A stretch of 64,000 nucleotides of DNA from Pontibacter pudoricolor. Lineage in GTDB: Bacteria; Bacteroidota; Bacteroidia; Cytophagales; Hymenobacteraceae. Each line of letters opens with the position of its first letter. The first letter of the stretch is position 1. Made by a program: the position numbers and the translations under genes. Location of the stretch: assembly GCF_010092985.1 (NCBI RefSeq), contig NZ_CP048106.1:2356001-2420000 (forward strand). The letters run 5' to 3'. This document shows, piece by piece, positions 25,749 through 34,430 of this stretch. Below the pieces are notes generated by a model. That model was not told where the DNA came from, made no database searches, and saw nothing but the letters and a program-made list of their open reading frames with translations.

Positions 25749-26444
25749 CTATGATTTGATCCACACCTTGGTCTGATCGATTAAGGGAAAAGTAGGCCTG
25801 GACATGAGCATGTCAAGTTTTCCCGTCTGCGGATTCCAGGTGCCGTATCCAAAAATTCTGACAGCACTTTCCTGTTGTGGAACCTGTACATTGGCAGCAT
25901 CCGTACAGATAATGTAGGCCCCGATCTTCACAGAGCTTCCACCCCCCCAGATATTGGTCGCATAAAAAACACCATCCGCTACTTTTGTAATAGTGGAAAC
26001 CGGTGACGAGCCACTTTTATATACTCCTGTCAGGTCTATAGAAGGATCAGCTTCCTTATCCAGTACAAACACATAGCGTTTAACACTACTCTCATATCCA
26101 TCTGAGTTCTTGGCACTGTAGTAGATAACATATAGCCCAGGCACGTTTGTGTCAAGCTCATTCAGGTAAGTAACCTCACTCGGCTGTGTCTTTCCGGGGA
26201 CGATAAAGGGGCTCCCTACCACAGTTTTAGTTACAGTGAGGGTCTGTCCTTTTTCTTCAGCAGTAACACCTAAGTCTGTAAAGATGTCTCCCTTAACGAG
26301 TGTTACAACTGCATCCCCCTTCATATGGAAATCTGCAAAGTAAGTTAGTCGGGAGATTCCTTCAGTATCCAGCTCTTTCTCACAACCTGAGAAAGTAAAG
26401 GCAGCGAAAAACAACAATAGAATTGCTTTATGTATTCTTTTCAT
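25749..26444 (-). CDS. DUF5011-like surface lipoprotein
   Basis: 231 residues; lipoprotein signal MKRIHKAILLLFFAAFTFSGCEK (Cys near residue 21). The segment VVTLVKGDIFTDLGVTAEEKG and VPGLYVIYYSAKNSDGYES is the Ig-like fold of DUF5011/BT_2262 proteins. The C-terminal half (ATNIWGGGSSVKIG, GTWNPQTGKLDM) is typical of lipoproteins encoded after SusD. Likely binds or presents substrate at the cell surface; no catalytic motif. 19 bp after the SusD gene. Confidence 0.82.
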   Translation of the reverse strand: MKRIHKAILLLFFAAFTFSGCEKELDTEGISRLTYFADFHMKGDAVVTLVKGDIFTDLGVTAEEKGQTLTVTKTVVGSPFIVPGKTQPSEVTYLNELDTNVPGLYVIYYSAKNSDGYESSVKRYVFVLDKEADPSIDLTGVYKSGSSPVSTITKVADGVFYATNIWGGGSSVKIGAYIICTDAANVQVPQQESAVRIFGYGTWNPQTGKLDMLMSRPTFPLIDQTKVWIKS

Positions 26445-26463
26445 GATTTAAATTCTGTTAAGT

Positions 26464-27933
26464 TTATTTAACGTCCCACCAGACTGGCTTTGTAATAGGC
26501 TCCTGTGTTTGAGGCGCATTTGGATTGCGCTGCACCTCATTTTGTGGCCAGGGCAGGCGTGTCGGGAACTGTTTGCCTGATGTTACACCATCAAGTGGGT
26601 AAGTAAACTCACCCGGTACATAGGCTTCGTTGGTAGCCGCAACAGCACTTGTTGCAGGGTAGCCCGTTCGGTTGCGCTCAATGTAAGCCTCTATACCCTG
26701 ATAGGTACCCGCTAAGGATGCCCACTTCTGAACAATGATCGCTTTCAACTTTCCTTCAAAAGAGGCTTCTTCAGAATAAGGATACAACCCATTCCGCGAA
26801 ACTCCCATTTGCTGGAAAGAGGCATTTACACCGGCTTCGTATAATGTTGCCGCCTCCTCTGTTCCCAATCCCCGCAGTGCTGCTTCAGCTTGCAAAAAGT
26901 AACTTTCTGCTTTTGAAATAAAGTATACCGGTGCGGTTTCTGTAATCAGTGCTCTGGAGACAGTACCCGGCACTAACTGCGACGTAGAGATGCTGGATGT
27001 ACCCTGTACCATCGCCTTATGGCCACCTGAACCTGGGATATATACTTTATCCAGACGCGGGTCCTGGTTGGCCTGCAGGAACGAGAAAAACGTATGGCTT
27101 GCCTTCAGGTTCTGGTTTGTGTTCAGGGCAGGGCTCTGATCTCTTTCAAACAACGGGTTACGCTTGCTGGTCGCATCTGAGAAGATAGCTATACGGGCAT
27201 CCGTGTTCAGAAACTTAGCTCCGGCTGCATACATTTTCTGTAAACCGGCTTCTGCCACACCCGGACGGGCATAAACCTGGCGCAGGTATATTTTAAGCTT
27301 TAGTGTATTGGCAAACCGTACCCACTGCTCCATATCGCCTTTAAAAACGACGTCGCCGTTGCTTAAAGCCGGAGAAGCTTTTGCCGCAATTGGAAGTGCA
27401 AGTGCTTTATCAAGCCGCACGATCAGCGAATCGTAAACAACCTGACCATCCCGGAAAACAGGCGTCAGGTTCTGATGCGTTTCGCCTTGCCCTACTTCGT
27501 CAAATGGAATTTTGTCATAAAGGTCTGCTAATACCTGGTAGTTGTATGCTTCCATCACGGTTGCCATCAGGTAGGCATTCCAGTCATTTGCTTTAGCTGC
27601 CTTGCTTTTCACAAATCTATAGTCATTCAGGGCACCGGCAAACTGCTCTGTCCAGCTGTTCGAGAAATTGGAAGGCTGGATGTTGAACTGGTCGATGGTC
27701 ACATACTGGTTAGAGCCATTGTTCTGGGTGTAGTACTGCGACCAGATGCCACCAAGTATAGCGTACTCGCCACCAACCACACTTGCGGTTGTAGTTACGG
27801 CTACCGGCAACACAAGCTCCACCGGTGCGTCAACGGGCACGTTAGGGTCCTGGTTAACGTCCAGGAAATCTTCGCAGGATGTCGTGAAAAGCAACGACGC
27901 GACGATCCCTATATGTATAAAAATCTTTTTCAT
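26464..27933 (-). CDS. SusD/RagB family outer-membrane nutrient-binding lipoprotein
   Basis: 489 residues with lipoprotein signal (MKKIFIHIGIVASLLFTTSCED, Cys 20). DFLDVNQDPNVP directly after the lipid anchor, helical TPR-like segments (NAYLMATVMEAYNYQVLADLYDKIPF, YFISKAESYFLQAEAALRG) and the C-terminal LPWPQNEVQRNPNAP place it in the SusD-like_2 branch. It caps the TonB-dependent transporter encoded 33 bp upstream. This branch often goes with peptide or undefined substrates, so glycan uptake should not be assumed. Confidence 0.93.
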   Translation of the reverse strand: MKKIFIHIGIVASLLFTTSCEDFLDVNQDPNVPVDAPVELVLPVAVTTTASVVGGEYAILGGIWSQYYTQNNGSNQYVTIDQFNIQPSNFSNSWTEQFAGALNDYRFVKSKAAKANDWNAYLMATVMEAYNYQVLADLYDKIPFDEVGQGETHQNLTPVFRDGQVVYDSLIVRLDKALALPIAAKASPALSNGDVVFKGDMEQWVRFANTLKLKIYLRQVYARPGVAEAGLQKMYAAGAKFLNTDARIAIFSDATSKRNPLFERDQSPALNTNQNLKASHTFFSFLQANQDPRLDKVYIPGSGGHKAMVQGTSSISTSQLVPGTVSRALITETAPVYFISKAESYFLQAEAALRGLGTEEAATLYEAGVNASFQQMGVSRNGLYPYSEEASFEGKLKAIIVQKWASLAGTYQGIEAYIERNRTGYPATSAVAATNEAYVPGEFTYPLDGVTSGKQFPTRLPWPQNEVQRNPNAPQTQEPITKPVWWDVK

Positions 27934-27966
27934 GTTATGCTGTGTTTAGCTTATTAATGATGATAA

Positions 27967-30900
27967 TTAGAATCCAACTTTCAGGCTTACACCGAAACTT
28001 CTGGTAGTTGGCCCGGCAGCAAATTCGCCTACTTCACTCATAAGGTCGTTACCGAAAGTGGTAGACTCCGGGTCGATGATGTTGTTATCCTCTGGTGTCC
28101 ACATTAACAGGTTGCGGCCAACAAGACTGATATTTACCGTGTTGAAAGGCGTGCGCTGCACCAGCGAAGCCGGCAGGTTATAGCCCAGAACCACTTCTCT
28201 CAACTTCACGAACGATCTGTCTTTCAGGTGTTCCTGCTCTATAGCCGGATTGTAAGTTGGGTTCCAGTAATTGGCGATGTGTTCCATGTCAATAGGTGTG
28301 GTATTCTCTCTGGTAATCGGGTTACCTTTTTCATCCTTATCGATAATTCCATCACCATTCGCATCAACACCCACCACTGAACCCGGTATAATAAATGGTT
28401 GGCGGTCGTTGTACAATGTGTTGGTTGTGTTACCCACGAATTGTGTAAGGCGCTGCGTATAGGAGTAGAATAAACCACCTTTTCGATAGTCAATACCAAA
28501 AGATAAATTAAGGCCTTTGTAATCGAAGGAGTTGTTCAGCCCCATCAGGAATTTAGCTTGCGCGTTCCCCAGAATCTCATCTTTTGAAGCACGGAGCGGC
28601 ATACCGGTTGTTTCATTAACTATAATGTTGCCTTCCGCATCTTTTTGGTAAGCAGGACCTTTAAACACACCTAACGGCTGACCTTCTATAGCCACAAAAT
28701 CAATATTGAAAGGGTCTGCTATGATAACCTGCTCTAACCCCTCACGCAGTTTTATAACTTTGTTGCGGTTATTGGAGAACGTGTAACGTACATCCCAACG
28801 GAAATCATTGGTGCTAACCGGTGTGGAGCTCAATAATAACTCGATACCCTTGTTCTCTACCTTACCGAAGTTCATGATTTTGGAAGTATACCCTGATGAG
28901 GCTGCTACAGGAACTGCCAGAATCTGATCTGTTGTAGCGCTGTTGTAATAAGAAATATCGGCATTGATGCGGTTGCGCAGGAAGCTTACGTTCAAACCAA
29001 ACTCATATTCCGTTGTGATCTCTGGCTTCAGGTGCGGGTTGCCCAGTTGGTTCGATAATCCAAAACCATTTCTACCATCAATCGGGAACTGAATATTACC
29101 TGAACCCATCTCTATATAACCAGCCTCTAAAGCAGATTTAATACTATAAGGATCAGCGTCGTTACCGGTCTGCCCCCAGGCTGCTCTTACCTGGCCATAA
29201 GAAAGGATAGATGGCAATAACTCAGGGAACACCTCAGAGAACACAAAGCTGGCATTTACTCCTGGGTAGAAGAAAGAGTTCTTGTTAGACGGCAGCGTGG
29301 AAGACCAGTCGTTGCGGGCACTCATGTTTAAGAAGGCGTAGTTCTTGTAGCCAAATTCAGCTTGTGCATAAGCTCCGTACAGTCTTCTGAGTGTCTCCGT
29401 AATTGCAACTGTTGCCGGATCTTTAGAATTGGATAAGTGATAGTACCCTGGTATACTTAAACCGGTAATGTAGGCATAGTTTTCCTTGTTGTAGCGCTCG
29501 TTCACATTATAGCCTAATATACCGTTCAGGTGCAGGTCTTCGGTTACGTTATGGCTGGTAGAAAGTATAAAGTCTGCGTTCAGTTCCCTTGCGAAAAGCG
29601 CTCGCTCATTTACACGCCCCGGAGAATTTGATCCGCCACCTGCCAGTACAGGGCTGTCTTCTGCCAGTGTATAAGCTGAGATCCAGTCTTTGTATAAGGT
29701 GTTCGATACATCGCCACCGCCACGCAGCGTAGCAGTCAGCCAGGTATTAAGTTTATACCCCAGGTTCACATTGCCATAAATCCTGTTCTCTTCGTAGTCG
29801 TTACCGTTAGCTGTTAAGGCATAGTATGGGTTCTGGGCATAGCCTGTAAAGTAGTTATCCAGGTTGTTGAATTTGTTATCAAGGTCTCTCATATCCACGA
29901 TACTGAAGTCCCTCGGTATCTGGATGATTTCCTGGAAAAGTGTAGAACCACCCCCTTCGCCCTGGCCGGCTGTTACAACCTTGGAGTCTTTACGCACATA
30001 ATTTATACTTGACGAAGCAGACAGTTTCTGTCCCTCTGTTGCTCCCCTGAAGGAAAGTGTATTCCGTTTGTAAGAGTCAGCGTCTGTCGGAATAATACCA
30101 TTCTCAGAGGCATTGCCATATGACAGGTAGTAAGATGATTTCTCAGAGCCGCCACTTAACGCTAGGGTATTCAGATAAGCAGTTCCTGTCTCAAAAAAGT
30201 CTTTCAGGTTGTTTTTCTGGGCTGCAAAGGGTTTCAGCTGCTGCGAGTTGTCCACCACATTACCCCAAAGGCGGTCTTTGCCGTGCAGTTTTGGACCCCA
30301 GCTACCGTTCTCGTTCGAGATCCACTCCCCGCTCCATCCCTGGCCAAAGGTGTTTTGCAGTTGTGGCAGGAATAAGGGTGCCGAAAAAGTTGCGGATGAC
30401 GTATAATCGATCTTCACTTTTTCGCCTGCTTTGCCTTTTTTAGTAGTGATAAGTATAACACCGTTTGCAGCGCGTGAACCATATAATGATGTGGCAGATG
30501 CTCCCTTTAAAATAGAGATAGACGCAATATCATCCGGGTTAATGTCATTGGCACGGTTACCAAAGTCCTGTGTTCTGTCTACCGAGCCTTTTTTACCCGC
30601 CTGGAAATTACCAGCGCCGTTATCAATTGGCACACCATCCACTACATACAAGGGGTTGTTATTACCGCCTATAGAGGAGTACCCACGAAGTATAACCTTG
30701 GTAGAAGCACCCGGAGCGCCGGAAGCAGAAGAAATGTTTACACCTGCCACTTTACCCTGCAGCGAGTTCATGGGATTAGAAGATCTGGCCTTGGTTATTT
30801 CATCTGCTTTTACCGTGCTGGCAGCATATCCAAGCGACTTTTCTTCCCTTTCCACACCCAGAGCCGTTACAACTACTTCCTGCAACTGTTTTGTATCCTG

Positions 30901-31191
30901 GCCTAGTGTTACACTTATAGTTGTGGCATCGCCAACAGCTTTTTCAACCACGTTGTAGCCAATAAAACGAAACTGCAGCGTTGCACCGCTGGCGGGCACA
31001 TTTAGCGTGTAGTCACCGCCTACACCGGTGACTGTACCCGTTGATGTGCCTTTAACTACCACACTCACGCCTGGTAACGGAATTCCGGTTTCGGCATCAG
31101 TCACTTTACCTGAAACCGTTCGGCTCTGTGCCCACGCCTGACTGACAAGCGCTAACAACAAAGCCAAGTTCAAAAACAAAATTTTTCTCAT
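27967..31191 (-). CDS. SusC/RagA family TonB-linked outer-membrane transporter
   Basis: 1074 residues. Signal peptide (…LLALVSQAWAQS), a CarboxypepD_reg-like domain (about 24-104; VSGKVTDAETGIPLPGVSVVVKG), a TonB-box region LQEVVVTALGVE, plug domain (SLQGKVAGVNISSASGAPGA; LYVVDGVPIDN) and a C-terminal beta-barrel ending FGVSLKVGF. It imports substrate delivered by the SusD lipoprotein using TonB/ExbBD energy. First gene of a four-gene operon (SusC, SusD, DUF5011-like, lipid-binding-like). No ECF sigma/anti-sigma pair is adjacent. Confidence 0.95.
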   Translation of the reverse strand: MRKILFLNLALLLALVSQAWAQSRTVSGKVTDAETGIPLPGVSVVVKGTSTGTVTGVGGDYTLNVPASGATLQFRFIGYNVVEKAVGDATTISVTLGQDTKQLQEVVVTALGVEREEKSLGYAASTVKADEITKARSSNPMNSLQGKVAGVNISSASGAPGASTKVILRGYSSIGGNNNPLYVVDGVPIDNGAGNFQAGKKGSVDRTQDFGNRANDINPDDIASISILKGASATSLYGSRAANGVILITTKKGKAGEKVKIDYTSSATFSAPLFLPQLQNTFGQGWSGEWISNENGSWGPKLHGKDRLWGNVVDNSQQLKPFAAQKNNLKDFFETGTAYLNTLALSGGSEKSSYYLSYGNASENGIIPTDADSYKRNTLSFRGATEGQKLSASSSINYVRKDSKVVTAGQGEGGGSTLFQEIIQIPRDFSIVDMRDLDNKFNNLDNYFTGYAQNPYYALTANGNDYEENRIYGNVNLGYKLNTWLTATLRGGGDVSNTLYKDWISAYTLAEDSPVLAGGGSNSPGRVNERALFARELNADFILSTSHNVTEDLHLNGILGYNVNERYNKENYAYITGLSIPGYYHLSNSKDPATVAITETLRRLYGAYAQAEFGYKNYAFLNMSARNDWSSTLPSNKNSFFYPGVNASFVFSEVFPELLPSILSYGQVRAAWGQTGNDADPYSIKSALEAGYIEMGSGNIQFPIDGRNGFGLSNQLGNPHLKPEITTEYEFGLNVSFLRNRINADISYYNSATTDQILAVPVAASSGYTSKIMNFGKVENKGIELLLSSTPVSTNDFRWDVRYTFSNNRNKVIKLREGLEQVIIADPFNIDFVAIEGQPLGVFKGPAYQKDAEGNIIVNETTGMPLRASKDEILGNAQAKFLMGLNNSFDYKGLNLSFGIDYRKGGLFYSYTQRLTQFVGNTTNTLYNDRQPFIIPGSVVGVDANGDGIIDKDEKGNPITRENTTPIDMEHIANYWNPTYNPAIEQEHLKDRSFVKLREVVLGYNLPASLVQRTPFNTVNISLVGRNLLMWTPEDNNIIDPESTTFGNDLMSEVGEFAAGPTTRSFGVSLKVGF

Positions 31192-31718
31192 AGAACTTGT
31201 TTAGAAAGATTGATTAATTGATTTAAGGAATTATTAAAACTGGCTTCTGAGCTGAATGCTGAAAGCGGATGCACCCGTAGCCAGTGAGGCATTTTAACTT
31301 TCAGGTTTCAGCGTCTTAGAGGAAAATGCGTGTTGCCACCCGGTTTGCAGACCGAACTATAGCCTTCTGCATGGCACAGTCTTTAGCAGCTGACCAGGTG
31401 GAATTGCGTTCGTTGTTTGTGTAACTCTAGTTTTACAGTTGCAAAGGAATCGGTCTTTTCAGCAGATCAGTTGTATTATCCTGCTTATTCGGGGATCGTA
31501 GTGTTTGGAAGGAAAGCAAAATTATAACCATAGAGTAGCAGGTATGGTGCGGACCTATACCTGTATCCCAAATCTTGTTGCAAATTTAAAATGGCAGAAA
31601 ACTACAACTATAACTCCTGAAGCCTCGCCTACTTTTGCAGCAGATAAGAAAATAGTTATAGTTAGGGACGTGGTAAATCCCTGACGCAGTACACTCAATC
31701 TACATTAGTTTGTGCTAA

Positions 31719-31745
31719 AGCCCACCTGCTATGGTGGGCTTTTTC
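31719..31745 (+). terminator. Orphan plus-strand terminator (possible small RNA 3' end)
   Basis: AGCCCACC (31719-31726) and GGTGGGCT (31733-31740) form an 8-bp GC-rich stem followed by TTTTTCT. No plus-strand gene ends upstream; the nearest is the divergent SusC gene. It could end a small RNA starting somewhere in 31560-31680. Confidence 0.6.
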
Positions 31746-31800
31746 TATGCACCTGGCTAAGCTTATACTTTCAGGTTTATACCTGGGAGGCAACAAAATT

Positions 31801-31844
31801 GGCAGGATTTAACAACAGCTGTTTATTGCCTTTAAACTAGCTTT
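31801..31844 (+). promoter_or_regulatory. Shared GGCAGGATTTAACAA box plus TAnnTTTG box (C45 gene)
   Basis: GGCAGGATTTAACAA begins at 31801 and TAGCTTTG, an exact TAnnTTTG match, follows after 22 bp. The start codon is 82 bp further on. Same layout as at 16475 and 20751. Confidence 0.55.
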
Positions 31845-31925
31845 GATGCAACTGCCAGTATCTTATCAAATGCAATTTATACTTTGATTATACACCATTA
31901 CATATCATCCATATAACCTACAACT

Positions 31926-33128
31926 ATGAAAAAAATTACCTTTTTACTTCTGCTATGCTGCGTGCTGGCAACTTCTACTGCAACATATGCAGCAGGCAAA
32001 CCACAGAAAAAAGTACCGGTAGTTTCCTTAAGCGGTAATGCCTACCAGCGTGGCTTTCAGCATGGGGTGCAACTGCGGACAGCTATTGCTGAAGTATACA
32101 AAAAATGGAAAGCCTCCATCAACAAAGATACCGGAAAAGACCCCGATGCCGTGATCGCCGACTTTCTTGGTAGCTCTGACTATAAATCCGCCATCGGAAA
32201 GTATACGCCTGCGCTTTGGCAGGAAATACAGGGCATGGCAGCCGGCTCCGGCCAAACAGAAGACGATGTACTTGCCTTCCAGTTGATTGATGAATACTGG
32301 GGATACCTGGACCGCCTGAGAAATGGATCAGTTGCAAAAGAGCATTGCAGCGCCATTGGGGTGGCGGCCACAAAAGGCTACCCTACTTTTATTGCTCAGA
32401 ATATTGATATTGATTCCTTTATGCATGGTTACCAGGTATTACTGCACATTGTAGCGTCAGAGGATGTACCGGAGCAGTACATTATGTCCTGCGCCGGTTT
32501 TCTTGGTTTTGCAGGGATGAATAACGATGGCGTTGGAGTAGTAATTAACGCCTTAACTGATCTTAACAGTGAGCCGGAAGGCCTGCCGGTTGCCTTTGTA
32601 ACGAGAGGAATACTTAATCAAAGTTCCGGAGAAAAAGCCTTGAATTTTGTTAATAATGTAAAACATGCCACCGGCCAGAACTACCTGGTAGGTACCAATA
32701 ATGAAGTTGTGAGCCTGGAGGCATCCGCAAAAACTATAGTACCTTTTTATCCAGTTGATAACAAGCAGGTAGTGTACCATACCAACCACGCACTGGCTAA
32801 CCACGACGTAAAACCATGGAAGCAGGAATATCACGCCCGCATACTGGCAGGAACCACACCGCATTCTGGCAGCCAGAAACGTTTTAATGCGCTGGAAACA
32901 CGCCTGGCAAACCCGGAAACGATACATTCCCCAGAGCTGATTCAGGCAACCCTGCGCTCGAAAGACGATCCACAAAGCCCTGTATGTGTTGCGTTTAATA
33001 AAAAAACAACATCCTTTACATTCAGTTCCGTACTGTTCACATTCGGCAGAAAACCATCGGTGCAGGTTACGTATGGCTCGCCTGACAAAGCAGACTACCA
33101 CGAATACTTTTTCGAACAGATTCTATAA
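31926..33128 (+). CDS. Secreted C45-type (acyl-CoA:6-APA acyltransferase-like) Ntn hydrolase
   Basis: 400 residues. Signal peptide ends near TATYAAG (residue 22). After a helical propeptide-like N-terminus (YQRGFQHGVQLRTAIAE; MAAGSGQTEDDVLAFQ) comes EHCSAIGVAA: Cys141 is the expected N-terminal nucleophile after autocatalytic cleavage. FIAQNIDIDSFMHGY, GFAGMNNDGVGVVINAL and YHTNHALANHDV are conserved family positions. Such enzymes hydrolyse or form amide bonds (penicillin acyltransferase, acid ceramidase relatives). Periplasmic; substrate unknown. Followed 20 bp later by a serine hydrolase gene, probably one operon. Confidence 0.85.
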   Translation: MKKITFLLLLCCVLATSTATYAAGKPQKKVPVVSLSGNAYQRGFQHGVQLRTAIAEVYKKWKASINKDTGKDPDAVIADFLGSSDYKSAIGKYTPALWQEIQGMAAGSGQTEDDVLAFQLIDEYWGYLDRLRNGSVAKEHCSAIGVAATKGYPTFIAQNIDIDSFMHGYQVLLHIVASEDVPEQYIMSCAGFLGFAGMNNDGVGVVINALTDLNSEPEGLPVAFVTRGILNQSSGEKALNFVNNVKHATGQNYLVGTNNEVVSLEASAKTIVPFYPVDNKQVVYHTNHALANHDVKPWKQEYHARILAGTTPHSGSQKRFNALETRLANPETIHSPELIQATLRSKDDPQSPVCVAFNKKTTSFTFSSVLFTFGRKPSVQVTYGSPDKADYHEYFFEQIL

Positions 33129-33148
33129 TTATAACCACTCTGCTTACA

Positions 33149-34315
33149 ATGAGAAGATTGACACAACTGCGCTATTTTATCCTTATCCTTTTATGCTGCA
33201 CATACCTGCCTGTACTGGCACAGCAATCTGAAAAAACTGCTGACCTTAAAAAGCGCTTACAGGTACGGCTTGATTCACTGCAAAAAGCCAATGGCTTTCC
33301 GGGGGCTACGTTCAGTGTTGTGCTGCCTTCGGGTGAGCTGATATCTATTGCAACAGGTATAGCTGACTCTGTAAACCGCACTCCCATGCACCCTGATAGC
33401 AGAATGTTTTCGGGCAGTAACGGCAAAACCTTATTTGCAGCCCCGGCTTTGGTACTGGCAGAACAGGGCGTTTTTAACCTGGATGATAAAATAGAAAAGT
33501 ATATCGGCAGTGAGACTTGGTTTAACAGAATTCCAAATGCGAAAACTATCACCATGCGCATGCTCCTGAACCATACTTCAGGGATTGAGGAATACTACGA
33601 GCTGGGTGATTTTATGCACCGACTGCAGACCAACCATACCTGGTCTCCTGTAGAAATTCTGGCATATGTTTTTGACCGTAAACCCTTGTTTGAAGCCGGA
33701 ACAGCCTTTGGCTATGCCGACACCAACTACATCCTCTTCGGGTATATCGTCGAAAAAATCAGCGGAAAAAAGATGTATGACCTGGCAGATAAGTATGCAG
33801 TGAAACCTTACCATCTGAAATCAACTGAGCCATCTGTAAAAATGAAGTATAAAAACCTGGCTGTTGGCTACGCAAACCCGGCCGGGCCATTCCCGGTGAA
33901 AGGTGCTTTCATGAAGGACGGGCAGGCTGCTTTAAACCCGCAGTTTGAGTGGACCGGCGGGGGCTATGTTTCGAACACGGCAGACCTGGCAATCTGGGCC
34001 AAGGCTTACTATAACCTTAAAAGTATATCTCCGGCTTTACGCAACCAAATGCGACAGGGCGTAGCTGCCAATACCGGCAAAGACCACCAGTATGGTTTAG
34101 GCATGCAGATCAGGCCGGGTGGTGCTGCAGGCATGGGTTACGGGCATAGCGGCTGGTTTCCGGGTTACCTGACAGATGCGGAATATTTCCCGGAACCGGA
34201 CCTGGCAATGGCCATTCAGTTTAACACCGATAATTTCCGGTTCCTGAAAAAAACACCGCACGCTTACCTGCTGGATATGGCAAAAATCATCACCCCTGCC
34301 CTGCAGAACCCATAA
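33149..34315 (+). CDS. Serine hydrolase, beta-lactamase class C / DD-peptidase-like
   Basis: 388 residues with signal peptide (…CCTYLPVLAQQ). Catalytic motif SxxK is Ser90-Asn-Gly-Lys93 (FSGSNGKTL). The YxN position reads Tyr189-Ala-Asp191 (GYADTNYILFGY), Asp replacing Asn. The third motif is HSG (GYGHSGWFPGY). This is the esterase/DD-peptidase-like group rather than a proven beta-lactamase. Likely periplasmic, acting on peptides or esters alongside the C45 enzyme upstream. Confidence 0.87.
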   Translation: MRRLTQLRYFILILLCCTYLPVLAQQSEKTADLKKRLQVRLDSLQKANGFPGATFSVVLPSGELISIATGIADSVNRTPMHPDSRMFSGSNGKTLFAAPALVLAEQGVFNLDDKIEKYIGSETWFNRIPNAKTITMRMLLNHTSGIEEYYELGDFMHRLQTNHTWSPVEILAYVFDRKPLFEAGTAFGYADTNYILFGYIVEKISGKKMYDLADKYAVKPYHLKSTEPSVKMKYKNLAVGYANPAGPFPVKGAFMKDGQAALNPQFEWTGGGYVSNTADLAIWAKAYYNLKSISPALRNQMRQGVAANTGKDHQYGLGMQIRPGGAAGMGYGHSGWFPGYLTDAEYFPEPDLAMAIQFNTDNFRFLKKTPHAYLLDMAKIITPALQNP

Positions 34316-34375
34316 AGTATAGCTCAGCCCAGCACGCTACACTTCTATCAGTATTTTTCAGGAATACATAAAGTC

Positions 34376-34397
34376 GGGCACCGTTTACGCGGTGCCC
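34376..34397 (+). terminator. Hairpin between serine hydrolase and TonB receptor genes
   Basis: GGGCACCG (34376-34383) pairs with CGGTGCCC (34390-34397). Only a short pyrimidine stretch follows, so termination may be partial. The open frame of the next gene reaches back into this hairpin, which supports the later start at 34431. Confidence 0.6.
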
Positions 34398-34430
34398 TTC
34401 TATACCTATATCCAATCGATAACCTTATTT

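Larger units (their letters stand above)
31192..31925 (+). other. Divergent intergenic region with orphan terminator
   Basis: 734 bp between the SusC gene and the C45 hydrolase. It holds the SusC leader (a TAATTTTG box is visible on the minus strand near 31520), the terminator at 31719-31745 and the shared box at 31801. No ORF is supported. Confidence 0.6.

Noticed and set aside
33149..34315. Antibiotic-resistance beta-lactamase
   Set aside because: SxxK and HSG motifs fit the wider serine-hydrolase/DD-peptidase group, and YxN is YAD; there is no basis to call a resistance gene.
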